A DNA stretch of 64,000 bases from SHZI01 sp963802215 (GCA_963802215.1 CAWDHQ010000001.1:124001-188000), one strand, 5' to 3'. Numbered from the stretch's first letter, positions 25,270 to 33,915 are shown. The notes: a model not told the origin generated them from the letters alone. A program made the numbers and translations.

Positions 25270-26505
25270 TCAGCAGTCGTCGGGGTAGAGCGGCAGCGTC
25301 TGGAGCACGCTGCCGGCCGGGATCTCCCCGACGCCCTCGGGGACGATGGCCCAGCAGTTCGCCCTGATCAGCGGGGCAATCCTGAAGGATTCCTGTCCCG
25401 GAAGAATGCGCACCCGGCGCTGCCCGGTGGGGTCCACTTCGACCAGCGCCTTCGCGAAGAAGCGCAGGTCGCCGCGGCTGCGCACAGGTTCCACCGTCAC
25501 GGCCGGCTCGGTGCGCTCCGGCGCCAGGCCCTGCAGCACGCGCAGTGCCGGAATCACGAAGAAGCGTATCCCGACAGCCACGGCCAGGGGATTGCCCGGC
25601 AGGCCGAGCAGCAGGGCGCCGCCGGGCAGGCGGGCGTGGAGCACGGGCTTGCCGGGGCGGATCGCCACCTTGTGGAACACGATGGTGCTGCCGATCTCGC
25701 GGACCACTGCCGGGAGCAGGTCGAGGCGGCCGGCGGAGATGCCGCCCGTCGTCAGCACCACGTCCGCGGCACTGGCCAGCAGCCGCAGGCGGTCCCGCAG
25801 TTCGCCGGTGTCGTCCGAGGCCGTCGCCGAGGTCACGAGCGTGGCGCCGAGGAGGGGCACGAGCGAGCGCAGGTAGGGGCCGTTGGCGTCCCGGATCCGT
25901 CCCGGCGCGAGGTCAGTGCCCTGGTGCTCCAGCTCGCTGCCCGTCGTGAGCACGGCGACGCGCGGCCGCGCCGCGACGCTGATGTCGTCCACGCCGCAGG
26001 CGGCGAGACCCATCAGGTGGTGGGGCGCAATCCGGGTGCCCATTGCCACGACCGTCTGCCCGGCCACGAAGTCCTCGCCGGCCTGCCGCACGTTCTGGCC
26101 CGGCCGTAGCGGGCTCGTGATCACCACGAGAGGCGGCTCGCCATTGCCGGCCTCCCGCCGCGTGACCCGTTCGACGGGGACTACCGCATCAAGCGATGCC
26201 GGAACCGGAGCTCCCGTCAGGATCTCCCAGGCCTCGTCGCCGGGATCGGCCGGCGGCGCGCTGCCGGCGGCGATCAGTCCTGCAATCCGGAGCGTGACCG
26301 GATTGGCGGGGGTCGCGGCGCTGGTGGCCGCCGCCCGGACGACATACCCGTCCATGGCCGCATTGGCGAAACCCGGCACCGTCAGCCGCGCACTCGCCGC
26401 GCCGCTGGTGATCTCGCCGGCAGCGGCCGCGGCCGGGACGACGCGTCGCGGTAGCGGCGTGGCGCCGGACCGCAGGAGTCGAAGTGCTTCCTCGTAGGAG
26501 ATCAC
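25270..26505 (-). CDS. moeA: Molybdopterin molybdenumtransferase MoeA
   Basis: 411 aa from GTG 26505; inserts molybdate into adenylylated molybdopterin. Seen: VISYEEALRLL at the start, VPGFANAAMDGYVV (family NSAMDGYAV motif), GDEAWEILTGAPVPASLDAVVPVE, AGEDFVAGQTV, VLTTGSELEHQG, TTGGISAGRLDLL and LLGLPGNPLAVAVGIRFFV. The longer frame back to ATG 26559 would start inside a 22-bp palindrome that looks like an operator, and the family usually begins at ISYEEA, so 26505 is preferred although its Shine-Dalgarno sequence is weak. It is divergent from the molybdoenzyme alpha gene and convergent with mobB. Confidence 0.92.
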   Translation of the reverse strand: MISYEEALRLLRSGATPLPRRVVPAAAAAGEITSGAASARLTVPGFANAAMDGYVVRAAATSAATPANPVTLRIAGLIAAGSAPPADPGDEAWEILTGAPVPASLDAVVPVERVTRREAGNGEPPLVVITSPLRPGQNVRQAGEDFVAGQTVVAMGTRIAPHHLMGLAACGVDDISVAARPRVAVLTTGSELEHQGTDLAPGRIRDANGPYLRSLVPLLGATLVTSATASDDTGELRDRLRLLASAADVVLTTGGISAGRLDLLPAVVREIGSTIVFHKVAIRPGKPVLHARLPGGALLLGLPGNPLAVAVGIRFFVIPALRVLQGLAPERTEPAVTVEPVRSRGDLRFFAKALVEVDPTGQRRVRILPGQESFRIAPLIRANCWAIVPEGVGEIPAGSVLQTLPLYPDDC

Positions 26506-26541
26506 CGGGGTATCTTGCCAGACGCGGCGGCCCGGACTGCG

Positions 26542-26563
26542 CCCGGTGACAATTGTCACCGGG
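26542..26563. promoter_or_regulatory. 22-bp perfect palindrome, CRP/FNR-superfamily-like operator
   Basis: The core is GGTGACAATTGTCACC, extended by CC on the left and GG on the right with full symmetry, plus one more matching base pair. It contains GTGA-N6-TCAC, the half-site spacing of CRP/FNR-family sites. It lies between moeA (minus) and the molybdoenzyme alpha gene (plus), so one regulator could control both. Confidence 0.55.
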
Positions 26564-26623
26564 TGGTCCTGGGCCGCCTCTACGCTGCCACGTCCCTTTT
26601 CTTCTCAGGCTATTGCCCCGCAG

Positions 26624-29410
26624 ATGCCAATCACCGCCAGCCGACGCGTCCTTCTCCAGGCTCTGGCGGCGGGCGCCGCACTGACCACGCGCTACGGATC
26701 CGCCGCTGCCGCCGACGCCGCAGGCCCGGCCTACCGCCGTTTCGAGGACCTGCTCCGGAACAAGTGGACCTGGGACCGGGTGGCCCACGGCACGCACGGC
26801 ACCAACTGCGCCGGCACCTGCGCCTTCAACGTGTACATCCGCAACGGCATCGTCTGGCGGGAAGAGCAGCAGGGCATGTACGGGTCCTCGGGCCCGGACG
26901 TGCCGGACTACGGCCCGCGGGGCTGCCAGAAGGGCCTGCGGCACGCCCGGTACATGTACGGACCCCAGCGCATCCTCTACCCGATGAGGCGCGTGGGCGG
27001 GCGGGGCAGCGGTCGCTGGGAGCGCGTCTCCTGGGATGACGCCACGAACGCGATCGCCGACAAGTTCCTCGACCTGGCGACCACGGCCGGCCCCGCGTGC
27101 GTCACTTACGGCAGCGGCACGCAGATGTCGGTCAAGCTGGCGTCGTCCGCCAGCCTGTCGCGCTTCGCGAACATCACCGGCGTGACCGTGCCCGAGTTCT
27201 ATTCGGGCGTCGGTGACCTGCCGACGGGCGTCTACATGACCCTGGGCCAGGTGTACACCGGCGACACCATGGCGTCGGTCTTCAAGTCCCGTTGCTGCCT
27301 CGTCTGGATGAGCAACCCCGCGGTCACGCGGATTCCCGACGCGCACTTCTTCTGGGAGGCGAAGTACAACGGCACGAGGGTCATCGCGATCTCCCCCGAG
27401 TTCACGCCGACGGCGCTGCACGCAAATCACTGGGTGAACGTGAAGCCGGGCACGGACACGGCGCTCGCGATGGCGATGGTCGACGTCATCCTGGAGGAGA
27501 AGCTGTACGACGTCGCCTACATCAGCGAACAGACGGACATGCCGTTCCTGGTGCGCCTCGACACGCAGGAGTTCCTGAGGGAGGAGCACCTGAGCGTCGT
27601 CGGCAAGCTGGCGGTGCGCGAGAACGTCTACTACCTGTGGGACGAGGCCACGAACGGCATCGTCCGGGCCCCCGGCACCGGGCTTGCCGAGAAGCCCGTC
27701 GGGCGGGATCGCCGGCGCTTCGAGACGCTGGACCTCGGCGCCATCAGGCCCGCCATCGAGGGCAGGTGGAAGGTCGGGACGCTCGACGGGGAGGTGGAGG
27801 TCACGACCGTCTTCGAGCTGCTGAAGCAGCGCGCTGCCCGTCACCGGCCGGAAGCCATGGCCGGGGTGACCGGCGTGAGCGCGGCGGTGATCCGCAAGAC
27901 CGCCCGCATGTTCGCCACGGCGAAGCCGGCCATGATCTACACCGGCTACTCGGCCTGCAAATGGCAGCACGGCGACCTGCTGCAGCGGGCCATGCTGCTG
28001 ATGCTGTCCCTCACCGGCAACGTCGGCAACGAAGGCGGCGGTATCCAGTTTGGCAACGCGCCGAAGGTCCGCGGCGTCGGCGGCTTTGCCACGGCCGGGA
28101 TCGGCCCCGCGCTCCGGATGATCTCGAGCACCACGTGGGACTACGACCACGCGGACCTGAAGGAGCTGAACCGCAGGATGTACGGCGACGAACTCGCCGA
28201 CACCTACGACCGCTATTACAAGGAGAGCATCCGGGAAGACTGGTTCCCGGACTACAGCGGCGCGGGATGGCGCATGGCCTTCTTCGCCGGCGAGAACGCC
28301 GCCAACTGGCGGGCCGGCTCCCGGCAGTGGCGGAAGGTCGGCTTCGACAAGCTCGAGATGATCGTGGTGCTGGCGCCGGACATGGGCGTCACCGCCCACA
28401 ACGCCGACTACATCCTCCCGATCGCCCACCACTACGAGCGCGCCGACCTGATGCTGCAGTCACGGATTCCCTACATCCAGGTGCTCGACGAGGCGGTCCC
28501 GCCGCTCGGCGAGTCCGTGGACGACTGGGAGGCGAACCGGCGGCTTGCCGCGGCGATATCCCGCCGCGCCCGGGAGCGGGGCGTCTCCGCCGTGCACGAC
28601 GAGGTCGACGGCCGGTCGGTGCGCCGCGACTACGCCCGCACCCACGACCTCTACACGATGGACGGCCGCATCGGGAGCGTTAAGGACGTCGCCCAGTACA
28701 TCATCAACACCACCCCGGGAATCCCGAAGGTGTCCTTCGCCGGGCTGGCCGCGAAGGGTATCGTCCGCGTCGACCACTCGGAGACTTCCGCCTGGGAGCA
28801 CAGGGACTCGCCCTACCACCACGAGATCGTGGAGAGCGTGCGGGAAAAGAAGCCCTACGAGACGTTCACCGGGCGGCAGCAGTTCTACGTGGACCACGCC
28901 TGGTTCATCCGGTTCGACGAGGCCCTGCCGGCCCATCGCGCGCCGCTGGAGAACAGGGGCTTCCCCCTGCGCATGCTCATGGGCCACGCCCGGCACGCCG
29001 TTCACAGCATGTGGCGCGATGATCCGCTGTTGCTCTCCCTCCAGCGCGGCGAGCCCGACGTGTACGTCAACCCGCAGGATGCCGCGGCCCGCGGCGTCGC
29101 CGACGGCGACCTCATCCGCATCTTCAATCCGGCGGGCGAGTTCTTCGCGCAGGCGCACGTGAGTTCCGGCATCCAGCCCGGGATGATCTTCTCCTATCAC
29201 GGCTGGGACCCCATGCAGTACCGCACGGGCGAGAACTTCAGCGCCGTGGTCTGCACGGCGGGGCTCATCAAGCCGACCACCATGGCGGGCGACTACGGCC
29301 ACCTGGGCTACCATGCGCTGGCGTACGCGCCGAACCAGACCTACCGGGACTTCACGTGCGACTTCGACAGGGCGGACCCGGACACGGGCCGGAGGGCTTC
29401 GGCGGCATGA
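26624..29410 (+). CDS. Type II DMSO-reductase-family molybdoenzyme, catalytic alpha subunit (Tat-exported)
   Basis: 928 aa. A Tat signal (SRRVLLQALAAGAAL) ends near AAAADAAG. The N-terminal FS0 cluster ligands are His58-x3-Cys62-x3-Cys66-x34-Cys101, the NarG/type II pattern with His in first place. YSGVGDLPTG provides Asp198, aligned with the Mo-ligating Asp of NarG (YDWYCDLPP). RIPDAHFFWEAKYNGTRVIAI, SLTGNVGNEGGGIQFGN and a C-terminal MGD domain (MLMGHARHAVHSMWRDDP) complete the family. Relatives include ethylbenzene, dimethylsulfide and steroid-C25 dehydrogenases and selenate, chlorate and perchlorate reductases; sequence alone does not choose among them. ATG 26624 was chosen to begin the Tat peptide. 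The stop overlaps the chaperone start (ATGA). Confidence 0.88.
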   Translation: MPITASRRVLLQALAAGAALTTRYGSAAAADAAGPAYRRFEDLLRNKWTWDRVAHGTHGTNCAGTCAFNVYIRNGIVWREEQQGMYGSSGPDVPDYGPRGCQKGLRHARYMYGPQRILYPMRRVGGRGSGRWERVSWDDATNAIADKFLDLATTAGPACVTYGSGTQMSVKLASSASLSRFANITGVTVPEFYSGVGDLPTGVYMTLGQVYTGDTMASVFKSRCCLVWMSNPAVTRIPDAHFFWEAKYNGTRVIAISPEFTPTALHANHWVNVKPGTDTALAMAMVDVILEEKLYDVAYISEQTDMPFLVRLDTQEFLREEHLSVVGKLAVRENVYYLWDEATNGIVRAPGTGLAEKPVGRDRRRFETLDLGAIRPAIEGRWKVGTLDGEVEVTTVFELLKQRAARHRPEAMAGVTGVSAAVIRKTARMFATAKPAMIYTGYSACKWQHGDLLQRAMLLMLSLTGNVGNEGGGIQFGNAPKVRGVGGFATAGIGPALRMISSTTWDYDHADLKELNRRMYGDELADTYDRYYKESIREDWFPDYSGAGWRMAFFAGENAANWRAGSRQWRKVGFDKLEMIVVLAPDMGVTAHNADYILPIAHHYERADLMLQSRIPYIQVLDEAVPPLGESVDDWEANRRLAAAISRRARERGVSAVHDEVDGRSVRRDYARTHDLYTMDGRIGSVKDVAQYIINTTPGIPKVSFAGLAAKGIVRVDHSETSAWEHRDSPYHHEIVESVREKKPYETFTGRQQFYVDHAWFIRFDEALPAHRAPLENRGFPLRMLMGHARHAVHSMWRDDPLLLSLQRGEPDVYVNPQDAAARGVADGDLIRIFNPAGEFFAQAHVSSGIQPGMIFSYHGWDPMQYRTGENFSAVVCTAGLIKPTTMAGDYGHLGYHALAYAPNQTYRDFTCDFDRADPDTGRRASAA

Positions 29411-30216
29411 CGGACGTACCAGAAATCATCGGCGCGAGCGGCGCTGGCGCGACGCCGGGCCGTCCGGCGTCCGCGCGCAGGGTGACGGGCCGGCAGGCCG
29501 GCGAGACCGCCGCGCTCCGCTGCCTCTGCTATGCCGCCTGCTCGGAGCTCGTGGCATCGCCCCACGACGTCGATCCCCGGCCCGCGTTGCGGGAGCGCGA
29601 GGGCCTCGGTGAGGCGGTCCCCCACGCCCGCGCACTGGACCTGCTGATGGCGGAGGTCGGCGGCGCCGAGCTGGCCCGCCTGCGGTCGGAATACAGCGGG
29701 CTCTTCGAGGTCGGCAGCCAGGGGCCGCCGGCGCCCATTCGCGAGGACCTCCAGACCGGGCAGCGCGCCGGCACCCGGGAGGAAGTCGTCCGCTTCTACG
29801 ACTATTTTGGCTACGTCCTCGACCCGAAGTTCGCCTGGCAGCCGGATCACCTGTCGGTCGAGCTCGAGTTCATGCATTACCTCTGCTACCGGGAGGCCCG
29901 GGCCGGCGACGACGCGGATGCCCTGTCGTTCCAGCTGGCCCAGGCCGATTTCTCGGCCCGCCACCTCGCGGGCTGGGTGCCCCTGCTGGCCGCGAACGTG
30001 GACAAGATCGCCGCCGGCTCCCTGTATGCCCGGGTCGTCGCGGCGGTCCGCGACTTCGTCACGGCCGACAGCGAGTGGCAACTGGGCACCATCATCGATG
30101 CCGTAGGAGCGCCGACCGGCGCGACCCCCCTCCCGCTCGAGACTCGCGGACTCGATTCTCGCGGGAGGGGGGTCGCGCCGGTCGGCGCTCCTACGCCCGA
30201 GGACGAGGCCCCGTGA
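29407..30216 (+). CDS. TorD/DmsD-type molybdoenzyme chaperone with a REPIN-derived C-terminal insert
   Basis: 269 aa. This all-helical family holds the alpha subunit until the cofactor is inserted and the Tat signal is released. Landmarks: EYSGLFEVGSQGPPAPIRED, VVRFYDYFGYVLDP and HLSVELEFMHYLCYREA. ATG 29407 overlaps the alpha gene stop. The last ~40 residues are unusual: a 92-bp REPIN (30103-30194) is translated in frame as VGAPTGATPLPLETRG and onward before the frame resumes with PEDEAP and TGA. The helical body appears complete before this insert, so function may persist. The stop overlaps the beta-subunit GTG start (GTGA). Confidence 0.85.
   Translation: MTDVPEIIGASGAGATPGRPASARRVTGRQAGETAALRCLCYAACSELVASPHDVDPRPALREREGLGEAVPHARALDLLMAEVGGAELARLRSEYSGLFEVGSQGPPAPIREDLQTGQRAGTREEVVRFYDYFGYVLDPKFAWQPDHLSVELEFMHYLCYREARAGDDADALSFQLAQADFSARHLAGWVPLLAANVDKIAAGSLYARVVAAVRDFVTADSEWQLGTIIDAVGAPTGATPLPLETRGLDSRGRGVAPVGAPTPEDEAP
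30103..30194. repeat. 92-bp REPIN with conserved core, in-frame inside the chaperone gene
   Basis: The outer stems read GCGCCGACCGGCGC where the sister copies at 3458 and 25175 read GCGCCTTCAGGCGC; both arms changed together. The core CTCGAGACTCGCGGACTCGA is identical, flanked by a perfect CCCCTCCCGC/GCGGGAGGGG stem. With one adjacent base the insertion is 93 bp, which keeps the reading frame. Confidence 0.93.
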
Positions 30217-31211
30217 CCACACGCCAGGTCGCCATGGTCATCGACCTGAACAAGTGCATCGGCTGCCAGGCCTGCACGGCCGCGTGCAAGTCACTGTGGA
30301 CCGACGAGCCCGGGCAGGAGTACATGCTCTGGAACAACGTGGAGACGAAGCCGGGCCGCGGCTATCCAAAGGAGTGGGAGGTGAAGGGCGCGAAGTCCGG
30401 CTGGAAGGATGGCCGGCTGCAGCTCGGGGAGCTCCACCCCGCGGAGGACTTCGGGCATCCCGTGCAGCTGAACGTGGAGGAGATCTACTTCGGCGGCGCC
30501 GGCGGCCACCTGGAGGCCGACCGGCCGCTCACCTACGGCTCCAACTGGGATGAGGACTCCAGCACCGGGGACTACCCGAACAACTACCACTTCTACCTGC
30601 CGCGCCTGTGCAACCACTGCACGAAGCCGGCCTGCCTCGAGGCCTGCCCGGTGCGCGCCATCTACAAGCGGGAGCAGGACGGCATCGTGCTGGTGGACCA
30701 GGACAAGTGCCAGGGCTTCCGCCAGTGCAACCGGGCGTGCCCCTACGACAAGGTCTACTTCAACTTCGTCAGGGGCAGGTCCCAGAAGTGCATCTTCTGC
30801 TTCCCGCGGGTGGAGCAGGGCGTGGCGCCGGCCTGCGCGCGCCAGTGCCCGGGCCGGCTGCGCTTCGTCGGCTTCCTGGAGGACGCGGCTGGCCCCATCG
30901 CCAAGCTCGTGTACGAGTGGAAGGTCGCGCTGCCGCTGCACCCGGAATTCGGCACGGGCCCGAATGTCTATTACGTGCCCCCGATGCTGCCGAGCCGCTT
31001 CGACGGGGACGGGGACTTCGACGACAGCGAGCCCCGGGTGCCGATGGAGTATCTCCGGTACCTGTTCGGCACCGGCGTAGACCAGGCCCTGATCACCCTC
31101 CACGCGGAAATGGAGAAGAAGCAGGAGGGCAAGCCCTCGGAACTGATGGACCTGCTGATCGCCCGGGAGTGGAAGTCGCTGTTCAACATTCCTGACGTGC
31201 GGGTGTACTGA
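30213..31211 (+). CDS. Molybdoenzyme beta subunit, ferredoxin-like with four Fe-S clusters
   Basis: 332 aa electron-transfer partner of the alpha subunit. Cysteine clusters: CIGCQACTAAC (Cys15, 18, 21, 25), CNHCTKPACLEACP, CQGFRQCNRACP and CIFCFPRVEQGVAPACARQCP. In the third group an aromatic residue (Phe; Trp in NarH) replaces one ligand, which normally gives a [3Fe-4S] cluster. Length and C-terminal FGTGPNVYYVPP match the EbdB/SerB/ClrB/DdhB group. GTG 30213 overlaps the chaperone TGA; the ATG at 30234 is an alternative. It has no signal of its own; by family precedent it is co-exported with alpha. Confidence 0.92.
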   Translation: MTTRQVAMVIDLNKCIGCQACTAACKSLWTDEPGQEYMLWNNVETKPGRGYPKEWEVKGAKSGWKDGRLQLGELHPAEDFGHPVQLNVEEIYFGGAGGHLEADRPLTYGSNWDEDSSTGDYPNNYHFYLPRLCNHCTKPACLEACPVRAIYKREQDGIVLVDQDKCQGFRQCNRACPYDKVYFNFVRGRSQKCIFCFPRVEQGVAPACARQCPGRLRFVGFLEDAAGPIAKLVYEWKVALPLHPEFGTGPNVYYVPPMLPSRFDGDGDFDDSEPRVPMEYLRYLFGTGVDQALITLHAEMEKKQEGKPSELMDLLIAREWKSLFNIPDVRVY

Positions 31212-31549
31212 TGATGGGGAAAGTTGCCATCGTCGCCGGCCTGTTCACCTGGGGCATCGCCAGCGCCACTGCGGCCCGGGCGGAGGAGGTTAACGGGAAG
31301 TACGCCCTGAACTGCATCGCCTGCCACGGCGCCGCCCTGGAGGGCGTCGAGGGCCTGGGTGTCAGCCTGGCTGGCTCGGCGTTCGTCGCCCGGAAATCCG
31401 TGCCGGAACTGGTGGCCTTCCTGAAGGTTGGCCGCATGCCCGGCGATCCGGAGTCGGTGGCCGGCCGGCCCATGCCCGGTTTTGCGTGGCTGCCCGAGGC
31501 CGATCTCACGGAGATCGCCGCGTACATCAAGGCCAGGCATGGCTCCTGA
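31211..31549 (+). CDS. Monohaem c-type cytochrome
   Basis: 112 aa. A Sec signal peptide (VAIVAGLFTWGIASATAARA) is followed by a class I cytochrome c domain: NCIACHGAALEG binds haem c through two Cys and His, and GRPMPGFAWLPE supplies the probable distal Met. The ATG overlaps the beta-subunit stop (TGATG), so it is in the molybdoenzyme operon. It occupies the place where related enzymes have a haem-b gamma subunit, so it may be the electron exit or entry point. That is inference from position. Confidence 0.88.
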   Translation: MMGKVAIVAGLFTWGIASATAARAEEVNGKYALNCIACHGAALEGVEGLGVSLAGSAFVARKSVPELVAFLKVGRMPGDPESVAGRPMPGFAWLPEADLTEIAAYIKARHGS

Positions 31550-32441
31550 CGACTGGAGCATCGTCTGCGAAACCCGGCGGCGCTGGGAGTGCCACGAGCA
31601 GGCGCTCGTCCTCGATGCCCTCGGCATTCCCCACCTCATGGCCGACGGGCCGGGCAACTCGGCCCTGCTGCTGGTGCCCGCCGAGCATGCCGCGCGTGCC
31701 CGGGAGCAGCTGCGGCTGTACACGGCAGAGAACCGGCGCGGCCCACCGAAGCCCGGCCTGACGCTCCACGGGTACGGCCTGCCCGGCGTGGCGGTCTACA
31801 TGTTCGTGCTCATCGCCGCCTTCCTGGTCCAGGGCCGGCTCGCCTTCGGCGTGGACTGGCTCGGGGCCGGCGGTCTCGACGGCGCGGCTGTCCGCGACGG
31901 GGAGTGGTGGCGCGTGATGACGGCCCTGACCCTGCACGGCGATGCCGGGCACCTGGTGGCCAACCTGTTCTTCGGTGCCTTCTTCGGCGCCTTCGCCGGC
32001 CAGTACCTGGGCTCCGGCGTCGCGTGGGCCACCATCCTCGTGGCGGCCGGGGCCGGCAACGGCCTCGACCTGTTCCTGCTGCCCCCGACGCACCGCGCCA
32101 TCGGTGCCTCGACGGCGGTCTTCGCGGCGCTGGGCCTGATCGCCGCGCTGATGTGGCGCGCAGAGGCCCGCCGCGCCTCGAGCTGGGCGCGGCGCTACGC
32201 GCCCCTGATCGGCGCGGCGGTGCTGCTTGCCTACATCGGGACCGGCGACGCGCAGACCGACGCGGTCGCGCACCTGACCGGATTCATCGCGGGGCTCTTC
32301 GCGGGCGCCGGCTACGACCTCCGACGGCCCCGCTGGCTGCAGTCGCCGGTGGTGCAGGCAGCCGCCGGACTGGGCGCGCTGGCGCTCCTGGCCGCCTGCT
32401 GGTGGCTGGCCGTCCGCGCCTGGCGCGCCGGCTTGGCCTGA
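31539..32441 (+). CDS. Rhomboid-family intramembrane serine protease
   Basis: 300 aa. The N-terminal ~65 residues form a small soluble domain (WECHEQALVLDALGIPHLM ... LRLYTAENRR) common in front of bacterial rhomboids. Six or so membrane segments follow. Catalytic signature: HLVANLFFG (His138, Asn142), GASTAVFAALG (Ser191) and AHLTGFIAGLFAG (His245). These are the Ser/His dyad and oxyanion residues of rhomboid proteases. The start ATG 31539 overlaps the cytochrome gene by 11 bp, so it is co-translated with the molybdoenzyme operon, an unusual partner. The substrate is unknown. Confidence 0.88.
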   Translation: MAPDDWSIVCETRRRWECHEQALVLDALGIPHLMADGPGNSALLLVPAEHAARAREQLRLYTAENRRGPPKPGLTLHGYGLPGVAVYMFVLIAAFLVQGRLAFGVDWLGAGGLDGAAVRDGEWWRVMTALTLHGDAGHLVANLFFGAFFGAFAGQYLGSGVAWATILVAAGAGNGLDLFLLPPTHRAIGASTAVFAALGLIAALMWRAEARRASSWARRYAPLIGAAVLLAYIGTGDAQTDAVAHLTGFIAGLFAGAGYDLRRPRWLQSPVVQAAAGLGALALLAACWWLAVRAWRAGLA

Positions 32442-32486
32442 TCCGGCCCAGTCGTTATCCTGCCCCCGCACTCAGGGGGAATCGGA

Positions 32487-33854
32487 ATGCAGACTCAGAA
32501 CCCGGCTGCGGCGCCCGGCCAGGCGCCCGGCCAGGCGCCGGGCGAGCCGTGGCCGCGGCCGGGCGTCGCCTGGTACGCCGTCGTCATTCTCGTCATCGCC
32601 TTCATCTTCTCCTTCATCGACCGGATCATCATCGCGATGCTGGTCGAGCCCCTGAAGCAGGACCTGGGCCTCACCGACACCCAGCTCGGACTGCTCCAGG
32701 GCCTGGCTTTCGCCGTGTTCTACGCCACCGTGGGGCTGCCCATCGGCCGCTGGGCCGACCGCTACAGCCGGCGGGCCATCATCGGCTGGGGCATCTTCCT
32801 CTGGAGCATCATGACGGCCGTCTGCGGCCTGGCCCGCAACTTCTGGGAGCTGTTCCTCGCCCGTGTCGGCGTCGGTGTCGGGGAGGCCGCGCTGTCCCCC
32901 GCCGCGTACTCGATGATTGCCGATTACTTTCCCCGGGAGAAGCTCGGCCGGGCGCTCGGCGTGTACCAGTCGGGCGCGTTCTTCGGCGCGGGTCTGTCCT
33001 TTCTCGTCGGCGGCCTGGTGATCCAGGCCGTGGCGAAGGCGGGCCCGATCTCGCTCCCGGTGCTGGGCGACATCCGGGCCTGGCAACTGGTGTTCTTCGC
33101 GGTCGGCCTGCCCGGCGTGCTGGTAGCGCTGCTGATGCTGACCGTGCGGGAACCGGTCCGGCGCGGGAGGCTGCTCGCGGGCGGCGCCGGCCTGCCCGTC
33201 CGGGAGGTCCTGCGCTACACCGCGGAGCGCTGGCGGGTATTCGTCCTGCATTTCATCGGATTCTCGCTGCTGGCCGTGCCGATCACCTCCATCATCACGT
33301 GGGCGTTCGTCTACTTCACGCGGGTGCTCGCCTTCACCCCGCCCCAGGCTGCGTTGCGCCTCGGGGGCATCCTGGCGATCCTCTCGCCGCTGGGCGTGTA
33401 CACGGGCGGCTGGCTGGCGGATTTCCTGCAGCGGCGCGGCTACCGGGATGCCACGCTGCGGGTGGCGCTCCTCGCCGCCGCGGGCCTCCTGCCCCTGAGC
33501 GCCGTGCCGGCGTTCGTCACGGACCGGGACCTCGCCGTGGCGCTGTTTGGTCCGCTGATCTTCTTCGCGAGCCTCTCCATGGCACTGGCCCCGGCGGCCC
33601 TCCAGGTCGTCACGCCCAACCAGATGCGCGGCCAGGTGTCGGCCGTGTGGATGCTGGTGATGAACCTCGTGACGGCGAGCGTCGGACCTTCCGCGGTGGG
33701 CGCGATCACCGACTATGTGTTTGGCGACCCCCTCGCCGTGGGCAAGTCCATCGCCCTGGTGAATTGCCTCAGCGTGCCCCTGGCCGCTGTGGCGCTCTGG
33801 GCTGCACTCGGTCCCTTCCGGAATGCCGCCGGCGAGCAGGCTGGCACCGGCTAG
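32487..33854 (+). CDS. MFS transporter (spinster-like)
   Basis: 455 aa inner-membrane transporter with 12 predicted helices. The N-terminal tail contains a short tandem repeat (PGQAPGQAPG from a repeated 12-bp unit). TM1 is VILVIAFIFSFIDRIIIAML; FYATVGLPIGRWADRYSRR is motif A between TM2 and TM3, and GVGVGEAALSPAAYSMIADYFP is the spinster-type TM4-5 region. ATG 32487 has a G-rich Shine-Dalgarno sequence (GGGGGAATCGGA). It is 45 bp after the rhomboid gene and 61 bp before a TonB receptor, so it may export or import the same compound as the receptor. Substrate is unknown. Confidence 0.85.
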   Translation: MQTQNPAAAPGQAPGQAPGEPWPRPGVAWYAVVILVIAFIFSFIDRIIIAMLVEPLKQDLGLTDTQLGLLQGLAFAVFYATVGLPIGRWADRYSRRAIIGWGIFLWSIMTAVCGLARNFWELFLARVGVGVGEAALSPAAYSMIADYFPREKLGRALGVYQSGAFFGAGLSFLVGGLVIQAVAKAGPISLPVLGDIRAWQLVFFAVGLPGVLVALLMLTVREPVRRGRLLAGGAGLPVREVLRYTAERWRVFVLHFIGFSLLAVPITSIITWAFVYFTRVLAFTPPQAALRLGGILAILSPLGVYTGGWLADFLQRRGYRDATLRVALLAAAGLLPLSAVPAFVTDRDLAVALFGPLIFFASLSMALAPAALQVVTPNQMRGQVSAVWMLVMNLVTASVGPSAVGAITDYVFGDPLAVGKSIALVNCLSVPLAAVALWAALGPFRNAAGEQAGTG

Positions 33855-33915
33855 CCTTTTTGCATTACATTCCCGTCTTCCGCGTCGCCAACCGCGGCAG
33901 GGGTCGGGGGATCCA

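Noticed and set aside
26505..26559. ATG 26559 as the moeA start
   Set aside because: It lies inside the 22-bp palindrome and adds residues without family similarity; GTG 26505 starts at the usual ISYEEA.
32505..32545. Tandem 12-bp repeat, considered as a regulatory or CRISPR-like array
   Set aside because: It is a short in-frame Pro-Gly-Gln-Ala repeat in the MFS N-terminal tail; no spacers.
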